A stretch of 64,000 bases of DNA from Falciphora oryzae (Eukaryota; Ascomycota; Sordariomycetes; Magnaporthales; Magnaporthaceae). The notes under the pieces are model-generated. The model ran no database searches and was not told the origin of the DNA. It worked only from the letters and a program-made list of their open reading frames with translations. Every line of letters begins with the position of its first letter. The first letter of the stretch is position 1. This document shows, piece after piece, positions 11,210 through 23,372 of the stretch. A program made the position numbers and the translations under genes. The stretch is taken from positions 469,323-533,322 of the forward strand of contig JNVV01000013.1 of NCBI GenBank assembly GCA_000733355.1. Direction: 5' to 3'.

Positions 11210-14200
11210 TCATTCCAATGACGATGACTCCCACGATTCCTCGTCTGAAGAGATTTGGTCATCTTCATCGTCGTCGCCATCGTCGTCGTCGTCTTCAACC
11301 TCTTCCTCGTTTTCTTCGTCCTTGGCCTTGTTGGGCAAAGCCCTCTGGAGGCCTTGGCCTACAATGCCCTCTTTCTCCTTCCCTTTGCGCTTGGAAATGA
11401 GCTCATCTGCCTCTCGGCGCCGTTGTTGCGCCTGGAGTGACTGCTGTTGCGGATGTTGCTGCTGCCTCGGCCGTTGTGATTGACGAGCGTGCTGGCGGTA
11501 GCGGCTTATTCCTACCGATCTTTCCGACTCAGACCCACGGTCGGCCCTGTTGAGGCTTAGGGCGGGCGACGCAGGCGCCCTGGGGTTGTTGAGGGTCCGT
11601 GACAAGTCGCCGTTACTACCGACCCTGCTGCCGTTCCCGCTGGCGGCAGCTCGGTCGATATTGGACCGGCCGTTCCTCGTACCACCGCCATGTGGCAGCC
11701 CCGCAGAGCTCAGCAGGGCCACGGCCCAGGCATACGGTGCCAGCTTCGCCTTGCTCGCGTCTGCCACCACGCTGCTGGAGTCCCCGGACTTTGATCTAGA
11801 CTTCTTGCTAGACCCCTTGGCCACCGACGGGGAGGGGAATGCTTTACCACTGCGCACGAGCCGGCGAAACGAAGCGGATCGCTCGAGCATTCCGAGGAAC
11901 CACCAGTCCAGCCCTCCGTCCGTGATCCACCGCAGCCGTCGTTCCCTCGTCGTGGTAGCAGGTCGATGCGCATCGCGCTGCTGTATCTGTAGGAGGAGAG
12001 CCAAGTTCGCTGCACGCAGCTCCTGTTGCCCCTGTTCTTCTTGTCGTAGCCGCTGTTGCGACCGCGACTGCATCGGCTGGTGGAGGAGTGGCATTGTGTT
12101 AGAACGCATGGGCAGCATCCTAGCCTGCCGCGAGCCGCCACTGCCCCAGCCCAACGAGTGCGTAGGTGCGGCGGGCGGCCGCCTGTCCTGCCGCAGCAGG
12201 ATTTTAGAGACCCGCAGCAGCTGCGGCATGATCGCCATATACGTTTTAACCCCGGTAGTCTCCATATGAGCCCGACCCAGCACGCGGATCGCATCGCGAA
12301 AGGTCCGGAGTGGTCCTGCGGGCTCGAGCCTCGTGAGCCCCAGCCCCTTGATGCTGTCGTTGAAAGCTGTCACGATCGACGCGGGAACACCTGAGCCAGC
12401 TTCGACGGGACGAACGTACCAAGCGCGGTGGCGGTCGGGCGAGGCGCGTGGAGGAAAGTACATGCACACGAGGTCGTCGATACGGTACTGATCCGCAGAG
12501 TACAATGCCTCGTGTCGGAGCACATCCTCGCCGCCACTGGAAACAGCCAGCTCCTGCTGTACACACGCAGCGTGGTACACTAGCTCATCCAGGTCGACCT
12601 CCACCTTGAGACCTGCGGGCCCCGATCCACTGCTACTGGCCTGCCCTTTCTCTCCCTCAGTCACCGCCACAGAAGCTGATCCGTTACCTGCGCCAGCCGC
12701 CACCGTCGTGGTGACTTTCGCACGTGCATCTATACTCAGCCTGTCTAGCTGAGAAAGCGCGAGGCACAGCTCGTGTGCCAACTCGGTCTCTCCTGGGTCC
12801 GAGGTTGTCGCTGACGGTCTGGGTGCGTCCATCTTGACGTCCAGATTCGCAACACGCAGGATCTCGTTGAGCACTAGCAAATTCAGCAGGCCCGTCTCCT
12901 CGCCGTCCTCCCTCATGCCGCGAGGGGCGTGCACATCGCCATCCTCAAGATCAAGCAACCTCGTGCATCTAGGAGTCGACCTTTTCTGTGTGAGGAAGTA
13001 GCGGTCCAAGATGGCATCCTCAAGCTCGTCCTTATCACCTCGTCCCCCGCGGGACCAGGCATGGAAAGACTTGAGGTGGTCGAGCAGCTCGGATCTGGTC
13101 TCGAAGGTGCAGTTGAGGTTGCACAACCCGAAGCCGTGGGCTCGCACGATGTGGAAGCCCAATCGGTGGATCGTGGTCTCGTCATCGTGTGCGAAGCTCC
13201 TGGCACAGTACATGCAGCCAATGGCGCCATCTTCTCGCTCCTCCGAGGCGCCATCGATGCCACTCACCGCCTCGCAGGAGTAGTGGTACTTGGAGCCACG
13301 GTGCTGCTGTCTATTGAGCGTACCATTGACGCCCCCGCTGCCATCGCCGTTGTTAAGGCTGGGTCTCCCTGCCGTGAGCGTAGCCTTAGTAGCAACGGCG
13401 CTGTCGGCGGCTTCAGAGCGAGTCGAGCTGATGTCTTCGACTGCCACCTCAGTGCTTGATGTCGACGATTTATCGCCACCAACTCCGGAGGCTATGCCAC
13501 TAGCGCCGATCTTTTGTGCGGCAGATTCCAGCTTTCCTTGAGCAAATAAATCCAGCTGGCTTCAAAGAAGGTACAGGGTTCCGACGTCTAGCTGTAAGCA
13601 AGCAAGCCTTCTCAGAAGGAGGGAGCTAGTAATCCATTGATAGTCACACTTACCGATCGAGTTTCTTGAGGACCTTATCCAGACCCTGCTCTTGGGAAAC
13701 AAAGATGCTAGTAAACTCCTCAAAGGTGCCGTCACGTGCAGCCTCGATCTTCTTCCAAGACTGCCTAAAGCTCCCCGAATCGTCGGCGACTTGAGTTCGG
13801 AGCCCATCGACGACGAGCCGGATCTCGGCCACGCAGGCCCTGAGTTGAAGCTCCAAGGGACCCAGAGCCAACCGAAGCTCATCGTACGAGCGGGCGTGGG
13901 CGCCCTGAGGGACACCTGAGGAAGCAGATGTACCAGCAATGGCATTATCGGAGCCAGTGGCAGAATTAGGGGATGATGATGATGGCGACGAGGACGATCC
14001 GCTCAGGACCTGAGGTAACCGCCCCAGAAACACCGGCAGCTTGTCGAGGGCACCCTTGAGGCGGTGGGCGGACTCGAGGAGGATACGGACGGACCTTGGC
14101 GGGGGCGTGTCAGGCGAATCCTTGTCCTTAACCCCGAGAATCAGTGACCGCAGCGCAAGCAGTCCCTCGACGCTCTGGCCAGCAAAGCGCTTAAGGCCGG

Positions 14201-14246
14201 TGGTGGTGGTGCTGCTGCCAACCGCGACAGCCCCGGCCGCCTCCAT
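11210..14246 (-). CDS. Large protein with two C2H2-like fingers and acidic tail, function unknown
   Basis: Two exons, 14246-13654 and 13559-11210 (2943 nt, 980 residues), donor GTAAGT. The more obvious acceptor CTTACAG puts a stop directly after the junction. The acceptor TTTGAAG keeps the frame open, so I used it. The N-terminal 200 residues are predicted helical (LKRFAGQSVEGLLALRSLIL; FEEFTSIFVSQEQGLDKVLK), with a Ser-rich insert. Two zinc-finger-like units follow: C-x2-C-x12-H-x4-H (CMYCARSF) and C-x3-C-x10-H-x4-H (CNLNCTFE). The rest is Gln- and Ser-rich, with basic patches, and ends in a long Asp/Glu tract. I recognise no known protein. Its similarity to helical N-terminal domains of fungal STAND proteins is only an impression. 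Start at 14246 is preferred because the longer frame adds a hydrophobic, T-rich leader. Confidence 0.72.
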
Positions 14247-17092
14247 CCGACAGGAGGAAGAAAAGACAAAGAGGTTGATAAATAAATAAACAAACGAATA
14301 GAAAGGCGAAAAGAGAGGAATCGGTGGCGGAGGAAGTGGCAGCACACCGTGTTCGTTGCCGTTGCTGCTGCTGTTTTAGCTGCTAGTATTCCTATCCCTT
14401 TCTTCGGGGCTATTTTATCTCGGCAGGAATTTTTTTTTTTTTTTCCTCCACCCGTTTTCTTTCTCTCCCCCTTTTTTGAGCGATTGCGATAAGAATGCGG
14501 GGATGGAGCGGATCTGCACGGCGAGATCTGCTGCGTTGATTAACCCCCCTTCGCTCGTGGGAACTGCCCCTGGAACGGGCCAGGCCAACACAGCAGCAGC
14601 GGCGGTGGCCGAGATGAGTGGACTGCTAGCGGACGGAGGCGGGATACCGGTACCGATGGGTGGGTTTGTGGCCGGCTCTAGGGGTTGGGGTTCTGGAGGG
14701 GGTGGTCATCCGGACCGCTCGTCAGGCCCAGGAGGTGGTGGTGCCAGCGTGCGTGCTCCACAGGCCTGGCTGGCCCGTTTTCTGTGCCCAAATGTCGGTT
14801 TTGGCACACCCCTAGACAGCACAGGCCAATGACGGGGATGGCTGGGGCAGGCCGGAGTGGTCTGCCTTGGGCAAGCGAGAGATGAGGATAGTGACTGTGA
14901 TTAGAGAACAGGCAGGGCCGCAGAAAAACACATGCATTGAAGAAGAGCAGAAAAACAAAAAAGGCGGTATTACGATTGAAGCTTGGGGGCCGTCACCGGT
15001 CACGGCGGGCTCCAGAGGGGACTCAGAAAAGGCGGTTGTGGACTGCTGCTGCTGCTGTGGTTGTGCGTCGCGGTGTGGGGGCACTCCTCGGTGACAAAAC
15101 AGTCCGGACCAACAGAGCAACCCATTCGATTTTTGATAGTCATGTGGACATCAACAATTTCCCAATTTGACCACGAAGGGAAAGGGGCACCCGTCAGCTC
15201 CGTCGGTCCGCGACTACCACCAGCCTAGCAGATTTCGGAAAGGGCAGATTGACGGGAGAGAGGCAGCAGGTAGAACAGAAGGCGGGGACGGGCAAGAAAC
15301 GATTCAGAAAAGATTGAAAAAGAAAACGGGGGAAGGGAAAAGGATAGAGTGGCGGAGAGGATTGCAAACGATTGACAATAAAAACGGACAAACAATGTGA
15401 TTGATTCTTCCTTGCTCTTGCGCAGAAATTCTCTTCTCGTTTTGTTGTTTTCTGGGCTTGCTCTTTCCCCTCTTGTTTTTTTTTCTTCTTCTTTTTTTCT
15501 GGGGCCTATTTCTTGTTCTTTCTTGTGAATTGGCAGACAGGGAAATGGAAGGCAGGTGCGAAAAAGATGCAAGATGGACGCCAGACGAGGGAAGGGAATA
15601 GACGAAGAACGGCTTCAACGCCGGCCATGTGCCAGCCACAAGCTACTACACCCTCACACCCATTCTTCCGTGCTCTGCTGGTCTCGTGGCCGGAAGGAGG
15701 AGACTGAGAGGAGCGGGTAGAGGAGTGCAGGGCGGATGCGGATGCTGCTGCTGCTCCTGCATGTGCTTTTTTGCAACTCTACCCCTTTGGCTCGCCCTTG
15801 AACCTCGTCAGATAAAAGCCAAAGGTTAGGTGGTTAGCCCGGGGAGCCTGATCCAGGGCCGCGGAGAGTTATCGTTGGACGAGATTGGGCCGGGTGGGGA
15901 GGGCAAAACGGATCAATTGATCAAGGGCCGTCGAGGCTCGGTCCCCATGTGTCGTTGGGAGGGTCAGGCCCCCCGCCCCTCGTCCAATTGGGGCACACTC
16001 AGGCGGTGGGAAGACGCCATCCTGGCGCCCTGGCCACCAACCCCATGCAGCCTGGGAGGGGAAAGACCTCACACAGACGTGCACCTCCAGACTCACGTGG
16101 GTGACTCGGAGGTGCACAAGATGGAAAATAGAAGTCGAGGAACTTGGAAATCCGTATGCCTGTCCCGCCTTGTTTTTTTTTTTTTTTGTCCTTTTCTATC
16201 TGCTCATTTTTGTTGGGCTTCTTGGTGCTGGGTCATTTGTTTGATGGCGATACCTGTTTGGCGGCTATTGCATATTATTTATCGCCCGCTTGCCACCATG
16301 CACCACCCATCCATCCTTGCATCCCCTGTTTCCTATCACATGCGCGCGACCTGACCACATTGCCCTCCTCCTCCTAATCTATCTTTTCGAGTTCCCCCGG
16401 GCGCGCAATTCTCTTGGGACGAGCACCCCGTGACAATTTCACGGGGAGCACAGAGCACCCTGCGGCAGGATGAATTGCCCTGCAGCGGCATCCGTTGCTC
16501 AGTCGCCTATCCTCCCCATGCGGTGCCGTTGGCCTCCGGCGCAGCCAGTCGAGAGCGGCGGGACATTACCAAGAGCGAGGGTCTTGACCCTACTAGAATA
16601 GACTAGGGAACGCCAGCAGATTGGTTTCGTCGTCCGGCGGAGTGAGGATTCATTCATCAGGCCGCGTCAGGCCGCTCGACGTGCGGAGCCGGGCTCCCTT
16701 GACAGGGTTGGGTGGGTTGATGGACGGCTAGGCCAGACCACTAACAAGTTTATCTATCATCACCTCCCCCTCCCCTTTGATTTTCCCGAGCTGCATATGC
16801 GGGCTGCATCTCTGATGAGTTTACAGTTATCTATCTTTCCCTGCATACATACAGTACAACCCCATCTCCCTAGCCTAGGTTGATACTCGGATACTTGGTC
16901 GTATTTGTAGAACCGGCCTTCAGCAGTCAACATGCACGACTCTTTCTGCCGCCCGCAAGCCCATGTTCCATACCTATAATTCTGGGTTGATATCCCGAGA
17001 GTCTGGTCCCGAAATCGTCCTAAATCACCTGTCCACTTGACGACTCTGAAAAACCTTCCCAAGCCCAAGGACAGGATAAACCCTGCCACTGG
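14247..17092. other. Intergenic, low-complexity leader region, no gene supported
   Basis: About 2.8 kb. It starts with the presumed promoter and 5' leader of the C2H2-type gene, including T-rich runs near 14430 and 14470. A pyrimidine/purine-biased stretch (15290-15550) and a T run near 16175 follow. Open frames (for example 14476-14832 and 15830-16354) are short, overlap opposite-strand frames and lack domains. Confidence 0.5.
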
Positions 17093-19161
17093 CTATTTCA
17101 CATCAGCGGCTCCAATGTCAAGCTTGCTGTCAGTCGCAGCGTCCCCGTTGCCGTTGCCCCTGTTCGACGCTTGGCTCTCCATCTTGTGGTCCTCGCTGGT
17201 CGGGGGCTCAATGCCATATGTGGTGTCTCGGTGAACATCCATGACCTCCTTGTTCCACACGTTGACGTATAGGGGATAGCTGAAGGGTGGCCTGTTAGTT
17301 AGAGAACCGAACGAAGCGTGGAAAAGAAAGCCAGAGATCAGAAACCCACATCCAAGCCAATATGTAGCCCATCATGGGTATCGCCATCGCGACGTGCGCG
17401 CCCCTCGCATCCATCACGGCGCCCGTCATGGGCGGGAAGACCATGCCCCCCGAGATGGCGGCGACGAGGAGGGAGCCCCCGATTTTGGTGTGGCGTCCCA
17501 GGCCGCGCAAGCCGAGCGTGAATATCGTAGCAAAGCAGGCAGACTCGAAACAGAGCACCAGGATCAGCATCGCGATCGACACCGTCCCCGCCGTGTTCAT
17601 GGCCGCCGTGACAAAGACGAAGCAGAGCCCCAGATAGACCGCGAGCACGTAGCGAGGTCGCACCGCCGGTATCGTCATCAACAGGCCGGCGAGGAAACGG
17701 TTCAACGCGTACAGCCCCTGGCCCAGGGCGAGAAGATCGGCTGTTGCGGAAAGATGTGTTAGTCAACCGCCGCCTTCGGCACCCTTTATGCGCACACGAC
17801 AACTTACAGCCTTGCGCTTTGTCTCTGCCGGCTTCAACACAAAATTGAATGAAATAGTTCTGCGGCCACACGCGACGTGTTAGCATGGACTCCAAATAAA
17901 AGAAAGAGAGAGAAGGGAGCTCCGCCCATACCGCAACCGCAACCTGCGCGCCGACGTAGCAGAACTGCGACCAGATGGCCAGGAACAGGTTATATTGCTT
18001 TCGAAACGGCCCCGGGTCGGCGTGGCCGATCTCGCCCTCCTGAGCATGCATGTCCGCGTCGGTGATTTCGGGCATGGGCGCCACGAAGAACAGCACGATA
18101 AGCAAAGCAACAAAGCCCGCAACGCCAAGGTATACCCATTGCACATTCTTCAACCCTTCGTTCGTATCAATGGTATTGGCGAAGAAGACGCGAGAAGCCA
18201 GCAGAGGGGCGACTGTTGTTTTAACAGAAAGAATAACCGTGGTCAGCAGTTTCCCCAACACGTCATAAAATGTCCCAGCGACGTTGACTGACACTCACCA
18301 AACGAGCCGACGCCCTGAATAGCCTGGGCGAGGTTCAGGCGAACCTCCGAGTAGCGAGGCGGGCCGCAGATGGACAGGAACCTGGGCCATGGCAGCGAAC
18401 CGAGCAGTTAGCCACGATAACGGATCCCCATCGCCCCGTGTGGGCTCAAAAGTGCCGATTCATGGCAACGCCGTATCGCATCGTCGGAATATCCAGGAAA
18501 ATACGTACGGATCGGCAGCAGTTTCCAGCGTCGCCAGGCCGGCCCCGACCACAAACATGGATCCGCAAAAGCCCCCAAAGGACTGGTTCAAGCCGGACGG
18601 CCAGAACAGCAGGCAGCCGACGGCAAGGACGGCGAGCCCCGTCATGAAGGTGACGCGGAAGCCAAACCGACGCAGGATCCAGCCGGAGACGGTCGGCGGA
18701 CAGATGAAGTAGGCGCCAAAGTAGGCCGACGAGAGGCCGGCGCTCATGCTGCCAGTCAGGTGCAGCGAGCTCTGGAAGTGGGCATTGAGGACTGTTGAAG
18801 TGAGGATGTCATCGTATCAGCAGGCAATGCCGTGGAGCGGGGGTGGTAGGTCGGCGTGTGCGTGTGCTCACCGTCAAGCAGACCTGTTTTGGTCGGGTTT
18901 ATCGTCAGCGATATCTTGGTCGAGAAGAATGAAGCGCGGGATCACAGCCTACCGTATGCAAAGCCCCAGAGGAAAAACAGGATCGTGACTGCAGTATTCG
19001 GTTCCTTGTCAGCTAACATCGCTCAAGTCGGGGACCATGGCGTAATCAGGGGGAGTGGTCTCACCGAGCAAGTTGGGGACGAGCGATTGCTTGGCAGTGA
19101 GGTGAACAGCACCCGTGACAGTGTCGTCACTGACGGTGACCCTGCGCTTCCATATCGCCAT
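17093..19161 (-). CDS. MFS sugar transporter, fucose/galactose/glucose:H+ symporter (FHS) family
   Basis: Nine exons: 19161-19065, 18988-18953, 18883-18872, 18791-18509, 18381-18299, 18212-17932, 17859-17808, 17740-17350 and 17291-17093. They total 1434 nt, or 477 residues, and every phase closes. The spliced protein shows the FHS hallmarks: FFLWGFAYGLLDVLNAHFQ in helix 1, GAYFICPP, an ETAADPF motif at the end of helix 4 and NLAQAIQGVGSF in helix 5. Twelve hydrophobic segments can be traced, and the tail is hydrophilic. Bacterial FucP and glucose/galactose permeases are the known relatives. In fungi the substrate is usually undetermined, so I give no substrate. Exon 3 is only 12 nt. Open frames alone would give four unrelated pieces. 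Confidence 0.92.
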
Positions 19162-21098
19162 ATTGGCGGTGGCTCTTCCCTACTTTGTCCTGTATTAGCT
19201 CTGCCGGTTGGTGAGCTGGGCGGATTCCGGTTGGGGTGGTCAGGTCGGCTGGCTGAGTGTATGGCAAGTCGTGATGTAGCAGCTCGACGTATGTCTGGTA
19301 TTGGGAAACAAGTTCCCCTGGGTATGTGCGACTGCTTCCGGGGCCAGGGGCGGTCAAGAGCACTCGCTCATTTTGTGGCGGGCCGGATTTTGGATGTTGT
19401 GTTTTCCTCCTCCTTCTTCGCTCCGGTAACGAGGCAAGGCTGACAAGAAAGCGGGTGAGAAGTGCAAGATATGAAAGGAAGCCACTTGAATGAACTGGCC
19501 GTGACGCGTTGCTGTGTCTGCCAGATGCGATAAGATGGTATTTGAGCCGGCCGAAGATGGATACCCCTGAACACAAACGCGACAACAAGAACACCGAGGA
19601 CCCTTGGTTCGGAAGATGAGCGGCGTTCCACCGACATTCATATCCAATGTCCACCTACAGATTTCCCCCGTCGTCATCTTTCCTGTCGCACATAACCACA
19701 GACCACACGGGTGGCCACCAATCGCCGCTGGTTGGCTGGGGGGAAACGAACATCCTTCCAACACCGACACACAAACCCGCGCCGTCCATTCAATTGCATG
19801 GTCCCCCGCACTTCTCTGCTGACCACGAGAGGCCCCCGTCGGCGTGACCACCCGGATGTCTCTCCTCTGTGCGACACGGCAGGAGCTCAATACGGGAGGT
19901 GGGTGGGTGCCATCGCCAGGACTGCCAATGAGGAGCGGAGACGACAGTTGTTGGAGGCTTTTGGAGCTTGTGAATGGCTTTGTCCAGAGCAAATGATCGG
20001 CACCAATCACCCAAAGGAGCCAGGAAGTGCCCGCATCGTCGCGTGGCACAGACACAATGGAGGGGGACTCGAACTGCCTAACCTGGCCTGGTAAACGACA
20101 CGGGGTGACCAGATTGAGAATTCGATCCTCGTTGGAATGGCGCCGCAACGTTGCTTCGTTACCTGCCCGTGTGGGTGTAAGTCAGAGATTTCTCCATTGG
20201 GCACATAGGTTTCCCACCTCGTATCCGACCTCCTTATGTCCTATAAACTCCTTCTGTTGGAAGTTCGATATGCAAGGGATAGGAATTTGAAGTAACCAAA
20301 CACGCGAGACAGCGAGCAAAGATAGGCAACAGCTGGTGGTTCCCTTGTTTGGTGCCGCCAGATATAGCGATGGAAGCCTGGGACTAAACCGGCACTGCCG
20401 CCCGAAGTGTGGGGAACGCCAGGGGCCAGAGCCAAGTCCGGGGAGGAACGGCAGTGAAGAATGGATTGAGATCCAAAGTGGAGAGATCTCCGTCGAAACC
20501 CCCACCTGTTTCCAGCATGTTGGAACACCAAGAATCGATTGATATCTTGGTCTCCAAGCAGGCGAGCACGAGGCGCTACACCCACTCGGGTACCTACCAG
20601 CCTACCAGCTTATTCCCCGCCACTCGGCTCTGTGCTTGGTGCTGCCAAACGTCGCACCTCTGGGCCGCCGCCAGCGCCGCCATTGTGAGGTCCGCTCAGC
20701 CATCTGCGCTAATGAATGCGCTTCACCGAGCAGGCGACCTGTTACGTCATAGTTGAAAGATGAGGGAAGAAAAAGAAAGGAAAAAGTATAATGGAGTGAA
20801 TTATTATGATGACGGCAGCTCGAATAAGCTTCCATGTTCTCTACAGTCAAGCCTTACTTTCCAGCCAATACGCCCGCAGTTGTGGACAACTTCGTAGAGC
20901 CTGGCCTCTTGGTTTACTGTCGTCCAAAACAGAGCCAATTTCAGTGAAAAGGGTTCTTTTTTTGTTGAGCCGGTCTCTACGGCCCGGACCGTATAGCAGC
21001 TACCCAGACTGTTAAGCAAGAGCAGAATCGCTTCAAGACAGGCTTCCCGGACACGCCAAGAACCCCAGCAACCAAAGCTATGGCGAGCTTGCAGTCAT
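19162..21098. other. Intergenic, no gene supported
   Basis: About 1.9 kb between the transporter promoter and the eIF2A stop codon. Overlapping frames on both strands show no domains. It should contain the transporter promoter at its left end and the eIF2A 3' region at its right end. Confidence 0.5.
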
Positions 21099-23372
21099 TT
21101 AGTGGCTGCCGATCTCCTTCTCCAGAGTCTCGAGCTCCTTGAGCACGGTGCTCTTGGTCCCGATCTTCTTCATCTGCGTGTCCTCCAGCTTCTCGCCGCT
21201 AGCCAGGCGCATCTCGAGATCCTCGATCGCCCGAATCTTTTTCTGCAGCCCTCGCTGCTTCTTGGCCAGAGGATTGGCCGTCTCCGCGATAGGCGACGGG
21301 AGCGGCGCCCCGCCCCCCTGGAGGCTGGTCTGCACAGCTGGCGGCAGCCGGTTGTTCCGATGCCGAGACACCGAGCGCGCCCGCGAGTCCGAGCCGCCCA
21401 TCCCCTGCCGGTACGTGTTGCTGCGGCTGCGGCCGCCACCGGCGTTACTGCGTGACTGGCTGCGCGAGTGCCCGCCGGGCGGGAAGCCCCTCGAGTTGCG
21501 CTCAGGGCTGCGGCCGCCGTTCATCATGGCAGCATCCATACCATCCTGCGGCGGCAGCGAGAGGCTGGCGCCGCCCTCGCCGCCGGCCTTGCCCTCGGCC
21601 TCCTTCGCCTTCTTGTTCGCCCTCTTCTTCTTGTTCTTGGACGCTGCCTTGGAGAGGCCGTCGTCTCCATCCGCCGGCTCCGCGCCAGGCACCGAGGCCG
21701 GGGCTGCCCCGGGTACGGACGCGAACTCGGCGCCCGGGACCTGGTTGCGCGGGCGCCCAAATGCTCCTCCGTTGAGGTTGAGCTGCGACACACCGTTGCT
21801 GACAAAATGCGCCGCGCCTCCCTCGTCCTCACGCTTAAAATGAAGCGGGGTCGTAGTGCCCCGTGCGCCAGGGGGCCGGTAAGCGCCAGCGGGCTTGGAT
21901 GGCGTCTTGACCGTGCTCAGGAAAGTGGCAGCAGAAGAATGAGGGGCAGGGACAGGCTGCAGCGCGTCGCCCGTGGGGATCTTCTCCGGCAGCACCGGTC
22001 GCCACATGACATTGTACAGCTCGACCATGTCCTCGCTGTACATGAGCTTGCCGCTCACGTGCCACAGCTTGACTCCGTTGTCAACGCGTAGGCGGGGCGA
22101 GGTCGTGGCCGTCATGATGTAGCGGCTGTCAGGGCTCCACTGGCACACGCTCGGGTTCCCGCTCTCGATCGTGCAGAGCTTGCGGTGATCCCTCTCCAGA
22201 TCGCAGACGTCGATCTGTCCGGCCAAGTTGCCGAATCCCGCCACCAGCACAAACCGGCCCGTGGGCGAGAAGATGATGGTGTTGCGCGGGCCGATGGGGA
22301 ATGAATGCGTGGCAACCGCGCGCTGGTTGAAAATGGTCGTCTTGGCCGGCATGTACCCATAGATCACGCCAAACTCTTTCGAATTGGGGGACCAGGAAAC
22401 ATCGTGGATGGGTCCCTCCTTGTCCAGGGCAATTCGGGCGTCGAAAGTGCCGTTAACGCTGAGCAGATACAGGTTCGTTTCTCCATAGTAGCTCTTGTTC
22501 GACTTGTCGACGTCCGTCTGGGCCAGCACGAGAAGGCTAGAGCCCAGCGAGTTCCACTTCAGCTGCACCTTGTCTCCCTTGAAGAAGGTCTTCTGGGAGA
22601 CAGGGGCGTTGAACAGAGGAACATTAAAGACCTTGACGGCGGCGGGTTGACCCTATGGAGAAAATAATCACACGGGTCAGCATTTTTGGACAGATATATA
22701 TGACAAGTAGGGGGGGTAGAGAGTCGCTTGAGCATCATGGCGGCCAAGCCGCATGTTGCACCCCACAGGAGTACCACAAGCACAAACCTTGCGTTCTGGG
22801 ACAAAGACCGCTAGCGCATGTGCCTTTCCAGGCGACAGCGCAAAGTCCGAGGCTCCCTCAACCCGAAGTTTGTTCCAAACGGTAACCAGATCGTGAGCCT
22901 CGAAGAACTGGACCTCGTTGGTCACCATACGGGCGCAGAACTTCTCGTCGGCCGTGTACTGGAGGTTCCAGCCGTTGGGCGACTTCTGGACAAAGCGGCC
23001 CAGCGGCTGCCTCTCGGCCCCGTCGGCGACATCCTCGACCGTGCGCCAGACCTTGAAGTTCTTGGTCGCATCGCCAGCCTCGTCTTTGGATGGGCGTTCC
23101 CAGGTGCTGAAGTAGGTGCCCCGCGGCGAGAAGCCAAGCTCGAAGACGTTGGGGATAGCCAGCGACAGAAGGACCTGGCCCGATGCCGTGTCGGTCACCT
23201 TGACAACTTCGTTAGAGGCCCAGGCAAAGTAACGACCGCACGGCGAGTAGACACAGGTCCGCAGGTTGCCCGTGGGCTTGTCGAAGCCCGGAAGGTCGGC
23301 GTAGGCAGGATCCGCGTCAAAGACACGGATGTCCTTCAGGGTCCGGGTAGCGAACTGAAGCGGGATAGCCAT
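21099..23372 (-). CDS. Eukaryotic translation initiation factor 2A (eIF2A)
   Basis: Two exons, 23372-22788 and 22652-21099 (2139 nt, 712 residues), with a GTTTGT donor and a CATAG acceptor. Residues 1 to about 430 form the family's WD-like beta-propeller. Diagnostic blocks are VYSPCGRYFAW, ALSPGKAHALAVFVPERK, GQPAAVKVFNVP, YYGETNLYLL, GPIHDVSWSPNSKEFGVIYG, GRFVLVAGFGNLAGQIDVCD and WSPDSRYIMTATTSPRLRVD. The C-terminal third is low-complexity, with basic and Ser/Arg/Gly-rich parts. It ends in a predicted coiled coil (KQRGLQKKIRAIEDLEMRLA). The protein is cytosolic and promotes initiator-tRNA delivery or alternative initiation. Length is slightly above the usual about 600 residues because of the inserted low-complexity region. 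Confidence 0.95.

Noticed and set aside
14246..14345. Upstream in-frame ATG that extends the C2H2-type protein by 33 hydrophobic residues
   Set aside because: The extension is T-rich leader-like DNA; a signal-anchor on a protein with fingers and an acidic nuclear-type tail is implausible.
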